From positions 1,116,001-1,180,000 of the forward strand of contig NZ_JAJVCN010000002.1 of NCBI RefSeq assembly GCF_021390435.2: a DNA stretch of 64,000 bases, written 5' to 3'. How positions within the stretch are numbered: the stretch's first letter is position 1; each line of letters starts with the position of its first letter. A program made the translations under genes and the position numbers. Source of the stretch: Kibdelosporangium philippinense (GTDB lineage: Bacteria; Actinomycetota; Actinomycetes; Mycobacteriales; Pseudonocardiaceae). Of the stretch, positions 30,838-40,540 are shown one piece after another. The notes beneath the pieces were generated by a model that did no database searches, was not told where the DNA came from, and worked only from the letters and a program-made list of their open reading frames with translations.

Positions 30838-32091
30838 ATGAGCACGACGACCCAGGACAAAGCCAGGCCGTTCGAGTGGTTCCGGTCGCTCGGTAAGCAG
30901 GGAAAACGCGCCTTTGTCGGCGCGTTCGGCGGCTACGGCCTCGACTCCTACGACTTCCAGGTGCTGCCGCTCGGCATGGTGGCCATCACCGCGTACTTCA
31001 GCCTCACCAGGCCGGAAGCAGGCCTGCTGACCACGGTCACCCTGGTGGTGTCGGCGATCGGTGGCGCGGTCGCCGGGATCCTCGCCGACCGAATCGGCCG
31101 GGTCCGCACCCTGATCATCACGGTGATCACGTACGCGGTCTTCACGGTGGCGTGCGGATTCGCCCCTAACTACGAGACTTTGCTTGTCCTGCGGGCATTC
31201 CAGGGCCTCGGTTTCGGCGGCGAGTGGGCCGCTGGCGCCATTCTGATCGCCGAATACGCCAAACCCGAGTACCGCGGCCGCGCGGTCGCGTTCATCCAGA
31301 GCGCGTGGGCGGTCGGCTGGGGCCTGTCGGTGATCGTCTACACGATCGTGTTCAGCATCGCCGACCCGGACATCGCGTGGCGAATCCTGTTCTGGACAGG
31401 CGCTTTGCCAGCAGTCCTGATCTGGTACGTCCGGCGCAACGTCACCGACGCGCCGCACGTCACCGAACAACGTCAGGCCAACAAGAGCCGTGGCTCGTTC
31501 GCGGCGATCTTCAAAGGCGAGCTGACCAAGACCACGTTGTTCGCCGCGCTATTGGCAACCGGCGTGCAAGGTGGCTACTACACCTTGGCCACGTGGCTGC
31601 CGACATTCCTCAGGGACGAACGGAACCTGACGGTCGTCGGCACCGGTGGATACCTGGCATTCCTCATCTCGGGTGCCTTCATCGGGTACGTCACCGGTGG
31701 CTACCTCACCGACCGGTTGGGGCGTAAGAAAACCTTCACGCTCTTCGCGGTGCTGTCCGCCGCGCTGATCATCGGGTACATCAACATTCCCGAAGGCGCC
31801 AACACTTTGGTGCTGTTCCTTGGCTTCCCGCTCGGCTTCTCCGCGTCGGCCATCTTCAGCGGGTTCGGCTCGTTCCTCGCTGAGCTGTACCCGACCGCGC
31901 TGCGCGGCACCGGCCAGGGCTTCACGTACAACTTCGGCCGCGCGGTCGGCGCGCTCTTCCCAACCCTGGTCGGTTTCCTCGCCACCAGTTGGGGGGTTGG
32001 TGGTGCAATGGTGTTCGGAGCGGTCGCGTACGGCATCGCGGTTGTCGCGTTGCTGTGGCTGCCGGAAACCGTGGGAAGGGAGCTGACATGA
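30838..32091 (+). CDS. MFS transporter (sugar/acid symporter type)
   Basis: A 417-residue, twelve-helix major facilitator. The cytoplasmic loop motif ADRIGRVRTL after helix 2 and the TDRLGRKKTF copy after helix 8 mark the metabolite:H+ symporter group, whose members import aromatic or carboxylic acids. The ATG at 30838 has GGGAGG (30828-30832) upstream. Its stop overlaps the next start (ATGA), so it is co-translated with the DUF1445 protein. Likely importer of the acid acted on by that enzyme. Confidence 0.88.
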   Translation: MSTTTQDKARPFEWFRSLGKQGKRAFVGAFGGYGLDSYDFQVLPLGMVAITAYFSLTRPEAGLLTTVTLVVSAIGGAVAGILADRIGRVRTLIITVITYAVFTVACGFAPNYETLLVLRAFQGLGFGGEWAAGAILIAEYAKPEYRGRAVAFIQSAWAVGWGLSVIVYTIVFSIADPDIAWRILFWTGALPAVLIWYVRRNVTDAPHVTEQRQANKSRGSFAAIFKGELTKTTLFAALLATGVQGGYYTLATWLPTFLRDERNLTVVGTGGYLAFLISGAFIGYVTGGYLTDRLGRKKTFTLFAVLSAALIIGYINIPEGANTLVLFLGFPLGFSASAIFSGFGSFLAELYPTALRGTGQGFTYNFGRAVGALFPTLVGFLATSWGVGGAMVFGAVAYGIAVVALLWLPETVGRELT

Positions 32092-32855
32092 CCCCGGACC
32101 AAGCCCGGAAAGCCTTCCGGGGCGGGACAGTCTCGACGACGAGCGGCTGGGCGCCTGGGTACACGCAGGCGAACCTGATCGCGGTCCCGCGTGACTGGGC
32201 GTACGACCTTCTCCTTTTCGCGCAACGGAATCGTCAACCGTGCCCGATCCTGGACGTCACGGACCCTGGCGTGACAAGCACTTCGCTGGCGCCCGACGCG
32301 GACCTGCGTACGGACATCCCGAGCTACCGGGTGTGGGAGAACGGCGAGCTGGTGTGTGAGGTGCGCGACGCGGCCCGGCTGTGGCGCTCGGACCTGGTGG
32401 CGTTCCTGATCGGCTGCAGTTTCACGTTCGAGCACGCTTTGACCGCGGCGGGAATCCCGCTCAGGCACGTGCAGCAGGGGCGCAACGTGTCGATGTACAT
32501 CACCGACCGGGATTGCCGGCCTGCCGGCCGGTTGCGCGGGCCGATGGTGGTGTCGATGCGGCCGATCCCCGCCGACATGGTGAAGCTGGCCAGCACGATC
32601 AGCAGCCGGATGCCGGACGTGCACGGTGCGCCCGTGCACGTCGGCGATCCCGGCGGGCTCGGCATCAAGGATCTGTCCACACCGGACTTCGGGGACGCCG
32701 TAGACGCGGCGCCCGGTGACGTTCCAGTGTACTGGGCCTGCGGGGTGACCCCGCAGGCCGCGCTGATGACCTCGTGTCCGCCGTTCGCGATCACGCATTC
32801 GCCCGGCCACATGTTCATCACGGACGTTCCGGACGAGTCCTACCGGATCGCCTGA
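32088..32855 (+). CDS. Putative hydro-lyase, DUF1445/D-glutamate cyclase family
   Basis: A 255-residue protein matching the DUF1445 layout: an N-terminal TTSGWAPGYTQANL segment, LIGCSFTFEHALTAAGIPLRHV, GPMVVSMRPIP and a C-terminal VPVYWACGVTPQAALM ... AITHSPGHMFITDVPD. Members have been annotated as hydro-lyases, and a related eukaryotic enzyme is D-glutamate cyclase. With the MFS importer and GntR regulator it makes a small catabolic locus. Its stop lies 15 bp before the left half of palindrome C. Confidence 0.85.
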   Translation: MTPDQARKAFRGGTVSTTSGWAPGYTQANLIAVPRDWAYDLLLFAQRNRQPCPILDVTDPGVTSTSLAPDADLRTDIPSYRVWENGELVCEVRDAARLWRSDLVAFLIGCSFTFEHALTAAGIPLRHVQQGRNVSMYITDRDCRPAGRLRGPMVVSMRPIPADMVKLASTISSRMPDVHGAPVHVGDPGGLGIKDLSTPDFGDAVDAAPGDVPVYWACGVTPQAALMTSCPPFAITHSPGHMFITDVPDESYRIA

Positions 32856-32870
32856 ATCCCAGGGTGGGGG

Positions 32871-32905
32871 TCGTGAGTGGTTAGCCGCGTTAGAACACGC
32901 GTTAG
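32871..32905. repeat. REP-like palindrome copy C, left half (split by the IS110 element)
   Basis: TCGTGAGTGGTTAGCCGCG and the following GTTAGAACACGCGTTAG match the left arm and loop of copy B with T-to-C changes. The right arm is found 1.57 kb away at 34471-34494. Joining the two restores a full palindrome. Confidence 0.85.
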
Positions 32906-33123
32906 TCAGTCTGTCCTCTGGTGAAGACGCCCGTTGAGGGGTGAAAATCGGTGTTGGCTGCCCGCTGACGTCGTTGTCTCTATGGTCTGTGAAGGCCGTG
33001 CGTTAGTCGGACGCTGGGAGCCCTTGGTGGGCCCTTGATTGTTGCTTCGAGCACGCGGATCAGATTCGTTGTTGCCTGGGCTCCCGCGGGTAGCCGCCCC
33101 GCCGGACGCTCGGGGAGAGGCCG
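32906..33123 (+). ncRNA. Candidate bridge-RNA region of the IS110 element
   Basis: IS110 elements such as IS621 encode a bridge RNA in the non-coding left end; its loops pair with target and donor DNA. This 218-bp left end has no credible ORF. It contains GGCCGTGCGTTAGTCGG (from 32996), in which GCGTTAG (33000-33006) is identical to the left target flank GCGTTAG at 32899-32905. GCCGTG also matches the complement of the right flank (CACGGC). Boundaries and folding could not be computed. Confidence 0.4.
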
Positions 33124-34392
33124 ATGTTGGAGCAGACACAGGACAACGAGGAGATCATCGCGCGGGTGGCCGCGTTGGATATCGGTAAGGCCGAGGTGAT
33201 GTGTTGTGTCCGGGTGCCCGATGAGGCGCGTCCGGGTAAGCGGCTGCAGGAGGTCCGGCCGTACTCGACGATGACCCGGTCGTTGCTGGTGCTGGCTGAT
33301 CGGCTGGCCGGGCTGGGCGTGACCCGGGTGGTCATGGAGTCCACATCGGACTATTGGAAGCCGGTGTTCTACCTGTTGGAGGCGCACGGGTTCGAGACCT
33401 GGCTGGTCAACGCCCGCGATGTCAAGCATCTGCCCGGCCGGCCGAAGACGGATCGATTGGACGCGGTGTGGTTGTGCAAGGTGGCCGAGCGGCAGATGAT
33501 CCGGCCCAGTTTTGTCCCGCCGTCACCGATCCGCCGGCTACGGGATCTGACCCGGTATCGGCGTGACCTGGTCGAGGTCTGCACCGCGGAGAAGCAGCGG
33601 GTGGAAAAGCTCCTGGAAGATGCCCAGATCAAGCTCTCGGTGGTGGTCTCGGACATCTTCGGGGTGTCCGGCCGGGCCATGCTGGCCGCGCTGGTCGCCG
33701 GGCAGCGGGACCCGAAGGTACTCGCGCAGCTGGCCCGCACCTCGATGCGGCGCAAGATCGGCAGGCTGGAAGAGGCGTTCACCGGGTTTTTCACCGATCA
33801 TCACGCGTTCCTGTTGTCGACCATGCTGGCCCGGGTGGATGCCGGGATCGCTGACGTCGCCCGAGTGGATGCCGCGATCGAGGAGTTGATCGCCCCTTTC
33901 GCCACAGCGGTCGACCAGCTTGATGAGATCACCGGCGTCGGGCGCACCGCCGCCCAGGTAGCCATCGCCGAGATCGGGCTGGACATGGCACGCTTCCCAA
34001 CTCCGGGCCACCTGTGTTCCTGGGCCAAGTTCGCTCCCGGGGTGTCGGAGTCGGCCGGCAAGAAGAAAGGCAAAGCTGCCACCGGGCACGGCAACCCTTA
34101 CCTGGCCCGAATCCTGGGCGAGGCCGCAGTGTCCGCCAGCAGGACCAACACTTTTCTCGGCGAACGCTACCGGCGCATCGCTCGCCGCAGTGGCGCCAAG
34201 AAGGCCATCGTCGCGGTCGGCCGTTCCATTCTCGTGATCATGTGGCACCTGTTATCCGACCCCAACGCCCGGTTCCGTGACCTCGGCGCCGACTACTTCG
34301 TCCAGCACACCAACACTCAACGCAAGGTCCGCAACCACATCAGCCAACTGGCCGCTCTGGGCTATCGCGTCACCCTCGAACCCGCGGCCTGA
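33124..34392 (+). CDS. IS110-family transposase (DEDD recombinase)
   Basis: The 422-residue transposase has the N-terminal RuvC-like DEDD domain (AALDIGKAEV, VVMESTSDYW, GRPKTDRLDAVWL) and the C-terminal transposase_20 domain. The latter contains GVGRTAAQVAIAEIGLDMARF and CSWAKFAPGVSESAGKKKG, where the conserved nucleophilic Ser of this family resides. The frame is complete, so the element may be active. It ends 78 bp before the right boundary. Confidence 0.92.
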   Translation: MLEQTQDNEEIIARVAALDIGKAEVMCCVRVPDEARPGKRLQEVRPYSTMTRSLLVLADRLAGLGVTRVVMESTSDYWKPVFYLLEAHGFETWLVNARDVKHLPGRPKTDRLDAVWLCKVAERQMIRPSFVPPSPIRRLRDLTRYRRDLVEVCTAEKQRVEKLLEDAQIKLSVVVSDIFGVSGRAMLAALVAGQRDPKVLAQLARTSMRRKIGRLEEAFTGFFTDHHAFLLSTMLARVDAGIADVARVDAAIEELIAPFATAVDQLDEITGVGRTAAQVAIAEIGLDMARFPTPGHLCSWAKFAPGVSESAGKKKGKAATGHGNPYLARILGEAAVSASRTNTFLGERYRRIARRSGAKKAIVAVGRSILVIMWHLLSDPNARFRDLGADYFVQHTNTQRKVRNHISQLAALGYRVTLEPAA

Positions 34393-34470
34393 CAACCCAA
34401 CTACCAACCCGGCTCCGCTGCGCTACGCCGGGTGCCTTCGGCCTGCCCACTCACCATCGATTTTCGGATC

Positions 34471-34494
34471 AGAACACGGCTAACCACTCACGAG
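34471..34494. repeat. REP-like palindrome copy C, right half
   Basis: AGAACACGGCTAACCACTCA followed by CGAG is the right arm of the palindrome interrupted by the IS. On the minus strand its CTCTCGTGA supplies the last sense codons and stop of the phytase-like gene. Confidence 0.85.
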
Positions 34495-35660
34495 AGTTGA
34501 CGTGCCACATCGTCCCAGCGGACGAACTTGAAGTTGGTGCTTTCCCTTGATTCACCGGCGTTGTCACCGTCCTGCACGGCCAGCAGTCCGTGCGGGAACC
34601 GGTGGCCGAGGCCGGTGCCGATCACCGCGGCGCCGTCGCTTTCCTGCACCAGGTCGTCACCCAGCTTGATCTGGAACGACGTCTTGTACTTGCCTGGCAG
34701 GTCGTAGGCCGCGAACGTGTTGTCGCCCTGGCTCGATGCCAGCAGCAGGTTACGTCCATAGTGGATGGTCAGACCCTCGACATCGGCCGAGATGTGCTTG
34801 CCGCCGAAGCCAGGATCCTTGCCAGGAACGCATTCCTCGGTCGCAGGGTCATAACTGCCAGGCACACCGAACTCGCGGACCTTGTCGATCAGCACCGGAC
34901 GACCCGTCAGATTGGCGGAGATACGCCAGATGCCAACGTCTTCCTGACCGGCGTACAACGTTCCGGTCCGGTAGTCCACGACCATGCCTTCGACCTGCGG
35001 CAGCACCCCAGGCTCGTCGCACGGCTGCCACGTCGTGCCGTTCGGCAAAGTGAAGGACGCTGGCAGATCCAGCTTCCGGACAACGCGGTAGCTGTACATC
35101 CCACCGCGCGACTCGACTTTCAGCAGCGCGACCTGGGTCGTCGACCGACGGCTGACCAGGACATAGGTGGCGCCATCGGAATTCCACGCCGCCAGGCCAT
35201 AAGCCGTCTTCTGCTCGTCCACTTCGGACTGGGTGCTGTTGAAGACAAAAGGAACGTCCGGCGCCGTCACGTCGACAAGCCCGTTGACCTGGTAGAACCG
35301 GATGTGGTCACGGCCGCGGTCGGACACGATGGCCAGATCGCCGACGATGTCGACGTTGTTGAACCGGCCCGGCGCGTGTTCAGGGCCTGGTCGCGGCGGC
35401 GCGGGGACGTGCCGGATCTGCGTGCCGTCCAGGCGGTACGAGTGCAGCCCGCCCTCCTTGGCGGTCGCGACCACGATGCTCCGGCCGGGATCGCGCTCGT
35501 TCACCCAGATCGCCGGGTCGTCGGCGTCCGCGTTGCCGCCTTCCTCGTCGTCGAACAGGCCAGGCGTCTCAACCTGTGCCTTGACCACCGGAGGACCGGC
35601 CGCGAACGCTGATGGCCCGGCAAGCATCGTCACGAGCACTAAGAGCAGGACTCTACGCAT
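34488..35660 (-). CDS. Secreted phytase-like beta-propeller protein (3-phytase family)
   Basis: A 390-residue protein with an N-terminal signal peptide (MRRVLLLVLVTMLAGPSAFA). The mature part fits the beta-propeller phytase family: DADDPAIWVNERDPGRSIVV, GLHSYRLDGTQIRHVP, RFNNVDIVGDLAIVSDRGRD, then YAGQEDVGIWRI and DVEGLTIHYGRNLLLASSQGDNTFAAYD in order. These calcium-dependent enzymes release phosphate from phytate outside the cell. The ATG at 35660 follows GGAAGG and places the signal peptide correctly. The stop codon lies inside the right half of palindrome C. Confidence 0.85.
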   Translation of the reverse strand: MRRVLLLVLVTMLAGPSAFAAGPPVVKAQVETPGLFDDEEGGNADADDPAIWVNERDPGRSIVVATAKEGGLHSYRLDGTQIRHVPAPPRPGPEHAPGRFNNVDIVGDLAIVSDRGRDHIRFYQVNGLVDVTAPDVPFVFNSTQSEVDEQKTAYGLAAWNSDGATYVLVSRRSTTQVALLKVESRGGMYSYRVVRKLDLPASFTLPNGTTWQPCDEPGVLPQVEGMVVDYRTGTLYAGQEDVGIWRISANLTGRPVLIDKVREFGVPGSYDPATEECVPGKDPGFGGKHISADVEGLTIHYGRNLLLASSQGDNTFAAYDLPGKYKTSFQIKLGDDLVQESDGAAVIGTGLGHRFPHGLLAVQDGDNAGESRESTNFKFVRWDDVARQLS

Positions 35661-35765
35661 TCCAGGAATCCTTCCCGCCGACTGTGAACGGCTGCCTAAC
35701 AGCAGACGTCGAATCCTCCTAACGGAGGACGCCACAAACTGGCGTCATATGGCAAGTGTGAGTGC

Positions 35766-38700
35766 ATGAGTCACAAACGTTCTGCCACAGCTCTGTTGGC
35801 TGGTCTAGTGGCTTGCGGTCTCGCCGTTCCGGTGAGTGGGACGGCGACCGCCGCTCCGGTCACCGGCGCAGCATCACCAGACCGTGCGGTCACGTTGTTC
35901 ACTGGGGACAAGGTTGTTCTCGACGGTGAGCACGGAGTCACTGTGCTCGCAGGTAAAGGGCGCGAGGGGACGCGTTTCTCCTTCCACACCGACGAACGCG
36001 GCGACATCCACGTGATCCCTGAGGATGTACGACCGCTTTTACGCGCGGACAAGCTCGATCAGCGGCTGTTCAACGTCACGCAGCTGATCGACAACGGATA
36101 CGACGACAAGACGCGGCCCGACATCCCGTTGATCGTGAGCGGCGGTGTCGGCCTCGCGAAGGAACGCCATCTGCCGAGCCTGAACGCATCCGTTGTCCGC
36201 GTGGACAAGGCTGCTGGGCTGCGGACATTCGCGACCGCGGACAAAGATTTGGCTGGACGGCCCGGTTCGGGCGTCCCTGGACAAGAGCATCCCGCAGATC
36301 GGTGCACCGGAGGCGTGGAATTCCGGGCACACCGGCAAAGGCGCCACTGTGGCCGTGCTGGACACCGGCATCGACGCCACACATCCCGATCTGACTGGCG
36401 CTGTCGTTGGCGCGCAGGATTTCACTGGTTCCGCCAGTGGTGCCGACGACCGTGACGGGCATGGGACGCATGTTGCCTCGATCATCACCGGTGAGCACGA
36501 GAAGTATCGCGGTGTCGCGCCGGATGCCAAGCTGTTGAACGGAAAGGTGCTCAACGACTTCGGGTCCGGTCAGGAGTCGTGGATCATCTCCGGAATGGAG
36601 TGGGCGGCGGCCACGCAGGGCGCCGACGTGATCAACATGAGCCTTGGCAGTTCGATGCCAAGCGACGGCACCGATCCGCTGTCCCAGGCCGTGAACAGGT
36701 TGACGGCTGAGACGGGTTCACTGTTCGTTGTCGCCGCGGGCAACACTGGCGGCATGCCGCCAAGTCCAGCCGCCGCGGACGCGGCGCTCACGGTCGGCGC
36801 GGTTGATCACAGCGACAATCTCGCCGAATTCTCCAGCCGTGGGCCGCGCTGGACCGACAACGCGATCAAGCCCGATATCACCGCGCCTGGCGTGGATATC
36901 GCGGCCGCGAAGGCTACTCACGGCCGGATCGGCACGCCTGTGGATCCCACGCACGTCCGGCTGTCCGGCACATCGATGGCCGCGCCGCACGTCGCTGGGG
37001 CTGCCGCGATCCTGGCGGCAACGCACTCCTCCTGGGCTGCCGCCGAACTCAAGTCCGCGCTGATGGGTAGCGCCAAGCCACATCCTTCGTTGACTGTGTT
37101 CGAGCAGGGCGCCGGTCGGCTTGACGTGGCCAAGGCTGTCAAGCAGCCGCTGCGTTCTTCTCCGGCTAGCGTCAGCGCTGGTGTGGCTTTGTGGCCGCAC
37201 AATGACGACGAGCCGATCCGGAAAACCTTGAAGTACCACAATTCCGGCTCGACTCCGGTGTCTGCCGGGGTTTCCGCTTTGGTGCGTGACCCTAGCGGAA
37301 ATCCTGCTCCCGCTGGGATGTTCACTGTTTCGACTGCCACTTTGACCGTGCCTGCCGGTGGTGCGGCCGAGGTCGTTGTCACGATCGACACTCGCGTGAA
37401 TGGCCCTGATGGGATCTACAGCGGCGTAGTCGAGGCGGGCGGGGTTCGTACGCCCATCTCTGTCAACCGTGAGGTCGAGAGCTATGACGTTGCCGTGAAG
37501 TTCCTTGACGAGAACGGGAACCTGACTCCTGAGTCGTCGATTCGGTTCGTTGACATCGATGTGCCCAGGGCTTTCATCCCAGACAACCCGACGGGTTCGC
37601 CCGTGGCCCGGTTGCCGAAGGGCCGGTACTTTGTCGACGGTGGCTCCGGCAGTGCGCAGACTCGGCTCAACCTGCACATGGAACCCGAGTTCGTCGTCGC
37701 CGGGAACAGGGCATTGGTTCTCGACGCCAGGAAGGCCCGTCCCATTGGGTACATTGTGGACAAACCTGGGGCAAAGACTGGTTCGGCGTACTTCGCGTTC
37801 TTGCGTAAGACCACTTGGCAGGGCGGGACCGGCTCCAGTTTCATATGGCCGAACTTCGACGGCGTGTATGTCATGCCGTCCGAAACTGCTGCCGCGCCTG
37901 GTCAGTTCACCTACGCGACGCAAGCACGGATGGCCGAACCAGACGGCAATGGCGGCTTCACAACCAGTCCTTACATGTACAACCTGCGTACCGATATCGA
38001 CGGCCGTGTTCCCGCTTCGCTGATGGTTACTGTGCGGGACGGTCAGCTTGCCAAGGTCCGGTCCGAGCACGGGATCACGGCAGCGGGTAGCTTCGGCCGA
38101 CGTGACGATTTCGTCACCCGGCCGCTTCCGTACACTTTGGATGAATTCTTCACGCCGGATTTCCCGTGGTACAGCAAGTTTGCTCAGTACGGCGTTGACG
38201 GGAGCGTTCAGTCGTCGATGAACTTCCAGGTACGTCGGTCGTTCAAAGCAGGGCAGGCTGTCACCGAACGGTGGAACTTCGGGGTTTTCGGTCCCGCTTT
38301 CGTGCCACTGCCGAACACGGTCAACACGTCGGCAGCCCGCGCGGGCGATGTGATGCTGTTCAGCATGGGCCTCTTCGCGGACCCGGATCCGCGCAGGGTC
38401 GGCTATTCGAACGACACGGGGTCAACGACCCTGTACCGCAACGGCGAACAGATCGGCACCGAACCTTGGTCCGGCTACGGTTTGCACACCGTGCCCGCCG
38501 GGGATGGCCAGTTCCGGCTGCACACCGAGGCGAGCAACCCGTCTGAGGTTTCGACCAAGGTCGTCGTGGACTGGACGTTCCGTTCGGGGACAACGACTTC
38601 ACAGGAAGCGTTGCCGCTCATGGCCGTGCGGTTCGCGCCTCATGTGGATGCCCGGCAACGGGTTTCCCGGCTTGTGCCGACTGTGATCCCGGTTCAGATC

Positions 38701-38922
38701 GACCACAACTCCGGCGGACAGGTGCGGTCCTTGTCAGTGCAGGTCTCCCATGACGACGGCCTGACCTGGAAGACAGCGCCAGTGGCGAACTTCAACGGCA
38801 AGTGGTTCACCGTTGTGTCGCATCCGGGCACGGCGGACACGGTGTCGTTGAGGGCAACCGCGAAGGATACGGAAGGAAACGGGGTCGAACAGACCACCTA
38901 TCGCGCGTTCCTGCTCAGGTAA
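35766..38922 (+). pseudogene. Secreted subtilisin-family (S8) protease with a frameshift
   Basis: The N-terminal frame (from 35766) encodes a signal peptide, a propeptide and VDKAAGLRTFATADK, then runs into nonsense and stops at 36455. The continuation is in the next frame: KIWLDGPVRASLDKSIPQIG, then the catalytic triad VAVLDTGID (Asp), GHGTHVAS (His) and SGTSMAAPH (Ser) with the oxyanion AAGNTGG, and about 550 further C-terminal residues to 38922. Removing one A from AAA at 36243-36245 restores a single frame of about 1050 codons. So either the gene carries a one-base insertion or this is a sequencing error. The rest is intact, and the family is usually a secreted, calcium-binding protease. 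Confidence 0.8.
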
Positions 38923-38925
38923 ACC

Positions 38926-38971
38926 CTCGTGAGTGGTTAGCCGTGTTCTAACACGGCTAACCACTCACGAG
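38926..38971. repeat. REP-like palindrome, copy D
   Basis: Perfect 22-base arms (CTCGTGAGTGGTTAGCCG...) with a CT loop, 3 bp after the protease stop and 3 bp before the purH stop. T-rich flanks (CTTTTAG right, GGGTTTACC left on the other strand) suit a bidirectional terminator between convergent genes. Confidence 0.88.
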
Positions 38972-38974
38972 CTT

Positions 38975-40540
38975 TTAGTGCGCGAAGTGGCGGGTGCCGG
39001 TGAGGTAGACCGCCACGCCCGCGGCCTCCGCCGCCGCGATGGTCTCCTGGTCCCGGATCGAACCACCGGGCTGCACGATCGCCTTCACGCCACCGTCGAT
39101 CAAAACCTGTGGTCCGTCAGGGAACGGGAAGAACGCGTCCGAAGCAGCCACCGAACCCTTGGCCCGATCCCCGGCCCGCGTCACCGCCAAGCGGCACGAG
39201 TCGACCCGGTTCACCTGGCCCATTCCGACGCCAACGGTCGCGCCACCGGACGCCAGCAGGATCGCGTTGGACTTCACCGCACGGCAAGCGCGCCAAGCGA
39301 AAGCCAAGTCCGCCAATGTTTCTTCGTCAACGGCCTCGCCTGTGGCGAGCGTCCAGTTCGCCGGGTCGTCGCCGTCTGCCTGCAGCGTGTCCTTGGTCTG
39401 CAGCAACAGTCCGCCGGACACCGGACGCATCTCTGCTCCGCCGCGCCGGGGCTCCGGTACGACCAGGATGCGGATGTTCTTCTTGCGGGTCAACACATCC
39501 ACCGCGCCCTCGGCGTACGAAGGCGCCAGGATCACCTCGGTGAAGATCTCGGCGACCTGCTCGGCCATGTCCAGTGAGATCTCGCGGTTCGAGGCGATCA
39601 CGCCGCCGTACGCACTCACCGGGTCGCACTCGTGCGCCTTGCGGTGCGCCTCAGCGATGTTCACTGTGGACACTGCGATGCCGCAAGGGTTGGCGTGCTT
39701 GATGATCGCGACACAAGGCTCGGCGTGGTCGTACGCCGCGCGGTACGCGGCATCGGCGTCCACGTAGTTGTTGTACGACATTTCCTTGCCGTGCAACTGT
39801 TCTGCGGTCGCCAGGCCGGATCCGCCGTGGCTTGAGGTGTACAGCGCGGCGCCCTGGTGCGGGTTTTCGCCGTAGCGCAGGACGTTCGAGCGCTTCCAGC
39901 TCGCGCCGACCCAGCCGGGGAAGTTGCTGCCTTCGTCATCCGGCGACAGCACGCTGCCCATCCACGACGCGACCGCGATGTCGTAGGACGCCGTGTGCCG
40001 GTAGGTCTCCAGCGCGAGGGCTTTGCGGTCTTCGAGGGTGAAGCCGCCGGAGTTGACCTTCTCCAGAACCCAGTTGTATCGGGACGGGTCGATCACCACG
40101 GCGACCGACGCGTGGTTCTTCGCCGCCGCGCGCAGCATCGCTGGGCCGCCGATGTCGATCTGCTCGACGCATTCGTCGGGCGACGCACCAGAAGCAACCG
40201 TCTGCTCGAACGGATACAGGTTCACCACGAGCAGGTCGAATGCCTTGATGTCCAGGTCAGCCAACTGCTGGACGTGCTCTGGGCGGCGCATGTCGGCCAG
40301 CAGACCGGCGTGCACACGCGGGTGCAGGGTCTTGACCCGGCCGTCGAGCGACTCGGGGAAGCCGGTGACCTGCTCGACCGGCGTCACGGGCACGCCGGCG
40401 TCGGCGAGCACCTTCGCGGTCCCGCCGGTGGAGATGATCTCCACTCCGGCCGCGTGCAGCCCGGTCCCAAGCTCGAGCAGACCGGCTTTGTCCGAGACGC
40501 CGATCAGCGCACGCCGCACCGGACGTGTCTCTGAGTTCAC
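38975..40540 (-). CDS. purH: Bifunctional AICAR formyltransferase/IMP cyclohydrolase
   Basis: A 521-residue enzyme for the last two steps of IMP synthesis. The N-terminal IMP cyclohydrolase domain opens RRALIGVSDKAGLLELGTGL and contains STGGTAKVL; the C-terminal formyltransferase domain holds the catalytic KHANPCG segment and ends SIRDQETIAAAEAAGVAVYLTGTRHF. Its start overlaps the purN stop by 4 bp. The order perM-purN-purH matches M. tuberculosis Rv0955-Rv0957. Confidence 0.96.
   Translation of the reverse strand: MNSETRPVRRALIGVSDKAGLLELGTGLHAAGVEIISTGGTAKVLADAGVPVTPVEQVTGFPESLDGRVKTLHPRVHAGLLADMRRPEHVQQLADLDIKAFDLLVVNLYPFEQTVASGASPDECVEQIDIGGPAMLRAAAKNHASVAVVIDPSRYNWVLEKVNSGGFTLEDRKALALETYRHTASYDIAVASWMGSVLSPDDEGSNFPGWVGASWKRSNVLRYGENPHQGAALYTSSHGGSGLATAEQLHGKEMSYNNYVDADAAYRAAYDHAEPCVAIIKHANPCGIAVSTVNIAEAHRKAHECDPVSAYGGVIASNREISLDMAEQVAEIFTEVILAPSYAEGAVDVLTRKKNIRILVVPEPRRGGAEMRPVSGGLLLQTKDTLQADGDDPANWTLATGEAVDEETLADLAFAWRACRAVKSNAILLASGGATVGVGMGQVNRVDSCRLAVTRAGDRAKGSVAASDAFFPFPDGPQVLIDGGVKAIVQPGGSIRDQETIAAAEAAGVAVYLTGTRHFAH

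Larger units (their letters stand above)
32906..34470 (+). mobile_element. IS110-family insertion sequence
   Basis: About 1565 bp. The boundaries are set by the two halves of palindrome C: the left half ends GCGTTAG and the right half resumes AGAACACGG, so the dinucleotide AG is present on both sides. There are no terminal inverted repeats or long target duplications, as expected of this family. The left non-coding end is 218 bp and the right is 78 bp. The long left end places it in the IS110 rather than the IS1111 group. Confidence 0.85.
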
